From Chloroflexota bacterium (GTDB taxonomy: Bacteria > Chloroflexota > Dehalococcoidia > JACPQD01), in contig JACPQD010000104.1 of NCBI GenBank assembly GCA_016190665.1, forward strand, positions 286,502 to 350,501: DNA of 64,000 bases. Reading direction: 5' to 3'. The notes below the pieces were generated by a model, which saw only the letters and a list, made by a program, of their open reading frames with translations, searched no databases and had not been told where the DNA came from. Of this stretch, positions 62,482-64,000 are shown in pieces. Position 1 is the stretch's first letter, and each line of letters opens with the position of its first letter. The position numbers were made by a program, and so were the translations under genes.

Positions 62482-62717
62482 AAAAGGCAGCCTTGTCTGT
62501 AGTCAAGGATGATTTGTCCAGGTATCTGAGAATGGCCGAGAAAGAAGAAGTTGTCATCACCAGGCACGGCAAGCCGGCGGGCGTTCTGATCGGCTTTGAG
62601 TCTGAAGATGACTGGTTTGACTACCGCCTCGAAAACGACCCCAGGTTCCTTCAACGGATAGAAGCCGCGAGAAGCGGCATCCGCTCCGGAAAAGGGGTCC
62701 GACTGGAAGAACTGTGA
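62478..62717 (+). CDS. Phd/YefM-family antitoxin
   Basis: The protein has 79 residues: LSVVKDDLSRYLRMAEKEEVVITRHGKPAGVLIGFESEDDW is the DNA-binding Phd fold, followed by an acidic, Arg-rich toxin-binding tail (RFLQRIEAARSGIRSGKGVRLEEL). It starts within the toxin stop (ATGA), so both are made together. It probably binds the 62159 palindrome, together with the toxin. Confidence 0.87.
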   Translation: MKKAALSVVKDDLSRYLRMAEKEEVVITRHGKPAGVLIGFESEDDWFDYRLENDPRFLQRIEAARSGIRSGKGVRLEEL

Positions 62718-62774
62718 ACTCGGGCGGGCCGAGGCCGCCAGAAGGATCGGTGTTGGTGTCGACGAGGACGTACT

Positions 62775-62994
62775 ATGACCACATATACATACCTCGAAGG
62801 CACGACAGAAACTTGCCTCCTTGCTTGATCAAGCACAGGTTGATGGCGAGGTCCTCATTAAGCGGAAGGATGGGTCAACCTTCGTCGTCAAGCCTGTCTC
62901 GCCGAGCCGATCGCCGCTTGATGTGGGAGGAGTCGATCTCGGCATGTCGGCAGAAGAGATCGTCGATATGATTCGTGAGACACGTAGTAGATAG
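62775..62994 (+). pseudogene. Phd/YefM-like antitoxin gene with one inserted base
   Basis: From the ATG the frame gives MTTYTYLE and then fails at the GG at 62799-62800. Skipping one G gives ARQKLASLLDQAQVDGEVLI, FVVKPV and a C-terminal GMSAEEIVDMIRETRSR, the standard antitoxin, to a TAG at 62992-62994. No toxin gene follows. The insertion lies in a two-base G run, so an assembly error is possible. Confidence 0.75.
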
Positions 62995-63078
62995 ACCGGC
63001 AACAACCTTGGAAGAAGAGCCCGCTAACGGCGCCATCGAGCGAGCCGGGGACTGGGAAGGGCCCGAGGAGGACGTAGC

Positions 63079-63288
63079 GTGGTCACAGATGAAGATGAGA
63101 TAGAACGAACATTTCTGGCTCATTCTCCCAGGCTTCGAGCCATTCTTGATGCTGCCGAGCAACAAATCCGAGAAGGCAAAGGCGTGAAACACGAGGACTT
63201 CTGGCGGGACATTGATGCTGAGACAACCGGCGGTGGCTTCACCGCACCTGCACCGGACGGCCGCGACGCCGCTGCGCCTCACGCCTGA
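63079..63288 (+). CDS. Small hypothetical protein, antitoxin-like
   Basis: The product has 69 residues from a GTG with GAGGAGG upstream. PRLRAILDAAEQQIREGKGVKHEDFWRDIDAE is like the tails of chromosomal Phd-type antitoxins; the last 20 residues are Ala/Pro-rich without family features. No partner toxin is adjacent. Confidence 0.55.
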   Translation: MVTDEDEIERTFLAHSPRLRAILDAAEQQIREGKGVKHEDFWRDIDAETTGGGFTAPAPDGRDAAAPHA

Positions 63289-63364
63289 GCGCCATGATCC
63301 ATAGATGAGCGCAAAAGCGACAACGAGACCACTGCATAATGACCACAAAGAGAGGAGACAAACG

Positions 63365-63586
63365 ATGCGCATAAGCGATATTCCACAAATCGCGGGACTG
63401 AGCACTCCAGAGAAGATCCTGTTGGTTGAGGAGCTATGGGACAGCATCGCCTCAGATGAGTCAGTCGTCCCAGTTCCTCGAAGTCACATGGATGAGTTGC
63501 ACGAAAGGCGCCGGAAATATGAATCGGCTCCGGGCAATCTGTTGTCTCTAGAGGAGCTTCGGGAAAGAATAGACAGGAGAAAATGA
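63365..63586 (+). CDS. Addiction-module antitoxin (TIGR02574-like)
   Basis: The protein has 73 residues from the ATG at 63365 (GAGAGGAGA upstream): IPQIAGLSTPEKILLVEELWDSIASDE and an RR..LSLEELRERIDRRK end are the helix-helix form of small antitoxins that pair with RelE-type toxins. It overlaps the toxin gene by four bases. Confidence 0.82.
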   Translation: MRISDIPQIAGLSTPEKILLVEELWDSIASDESVVPVPRSHMDELHERRRKYESAPGNLLSLEELRERIDRRK

Positions 63587-63906
63587 CGTATTCCCTGCGT
63601 CTTCTTCCCGAAGTCGAAGAGGACCTGATTGCCGGTTACGAGTGGTATGAAATGAAATCGTCAGGGCTGGGCGAGGAATTCCTTCGCAGCTTCTATGCCT
63701 CTGTTGGCGAGATTGCATACGAACCTCTGCTCCACCGCAAGGTTTCTGACGAATTGCGGCGTTGCCTGCTTAGAAGATTCCCCTACGCCGTCTACTATGG
63801 AACAGAAGGCGACCAGATTATCGTGCACGGCGTCTTCCATTGCGCGCGCGGCCCTCGCGCTATCGGAAGACAACTGCGAACTCGACGCGAACCAGAGAGC
63901 ACCTAG
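63583..63906 (+). CDS. ParE/RelE-family toxin
   Basis: The protein has 107 residues. YSLRLLPEVEEDLIAGYEWYEMKSSGLGEEFL and LRRCLLRRFPYAVYYGTEGDQIIVHGVFHCARGP fit the fold, and EEDLIAGYEWYE is a common ParE N-terminus. It forms the second intact toxin-antitoxin pair at this end with antitoxin first. No palindrome like that at 62159 is seen before the pair. Confidence 0.83.
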   Translation: MTYSLRLLPEVEEDLIAGYEWYEMKSSGLGEEFLRSFYASVGEIAYEPLLHRKVSDELRRCLLRRFPYAVYYGTEGDQIIVHGVFHCARGPRAIGRQLRTRREPEST

Positions 63907-63966
63907 TACCAAGTTGTAGAAGTAGGCGTAACATGTTTTCGGGCCGAACGCCGGTTCTTTAGCTTT

Positions 63967-63987
63967 CCTCTCCCTCGACGGGAGAGG
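63967..63987. repeat. GC-rich inverted repeat at the window end
   Basis: CCTCTCCC (63967-63974) and GGGAGAGG (63980-63987) are perfect arms around TCGAC. This CCTCTCCCT..GGGAGAGGG type is a frequent intergenic stem in bacterial genomes; the flank GTAGGGTGAGGGT continues to the window end. Confidence 0.6.
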
Positions 63988-64000
63988 GTAGGGTGAGGGT

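Overview
The window reads as a piece of a mesophilic, probably anaerobic bacterium with fairly high G+C. Expanded family-5 substrate-binding lipoproteins, UGSC selenoproteins, glutamate mutase, a glycyl radical enzyme and a BTAD regulator together suggest Chloroflexota (Dehalococcoidia-like). No rRNA or tRNA marker is present, so this placement is inference. TGA is a normal stop in most genes here, so the six in-frame TGA codons described below are local recoding and not a variant code. I found no transposase, CRISPR array, rRNA or tRNA.

Region 1 (1-7652) is a biosynthesis-like operon: a HemW-like radical SAM protein cut by the window edge, a U32-like protein, one polypeptide that joins a SAM methyltransferase to HgcA-like and HgcB-like parts, a GNAT-like protein, and an E1/ThiF domain fused to an alpha/beta-hydrolase whose nucleophile position is Ala. 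A convergent SARP/BTAD regulator follows. I know no described system with this set, and it is the best candidate for something new.

Region 2 (8135-44503) is a catabolic island. It holds ten large oligopeptide/nickel-type substrate-binding lipoproteins (one frameshifted) plus two decayed copies, and six UGSC-family selenoprotein genes. Each selenoprotein has an in-frame TGA followed by a hairpin of nearly constant geometry. The five large selenoproteins sit next to substrate-binding protein genes on both strands. Between them are glutamate mutase S and E, a DRE-TIM metallolyase, MmgE/PrpD, a PEP-mutase/isocitrate-lyase-fold enzyme and a 3-hydroxyacyl-CoA dehydrogenase. The picture is import of small organic acids or peptides, followed by carbon-skeleton rearrangement and CoA or 2-oxoacid chemistry.

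Region 3 (42798-48445) is a complete Dpp/Opp-type ABC transporter with promoter, lipoprotein, two permeases and two ATPases. It is the only permease/ATPase set for all the binding proteins here.

Region 4 (48535-64000) is a defence and addiction region: a methyltransferase with a linked nuclease candidate, HEPN-MNT, remnants of HEPN and PIN genes, a TIR-TPR protein with a frameshift, a HEPN-like protein, HicBA, two HigA-like antitoxins with decayed HigB toxins, RelE-Phd with an operator that covers the start codon, a frameshifted antitoxin, and a ParE-type pair. A double-hotdog dehydratase and a glycyl radical enzyme with an unusual active-site loop sit inside it.
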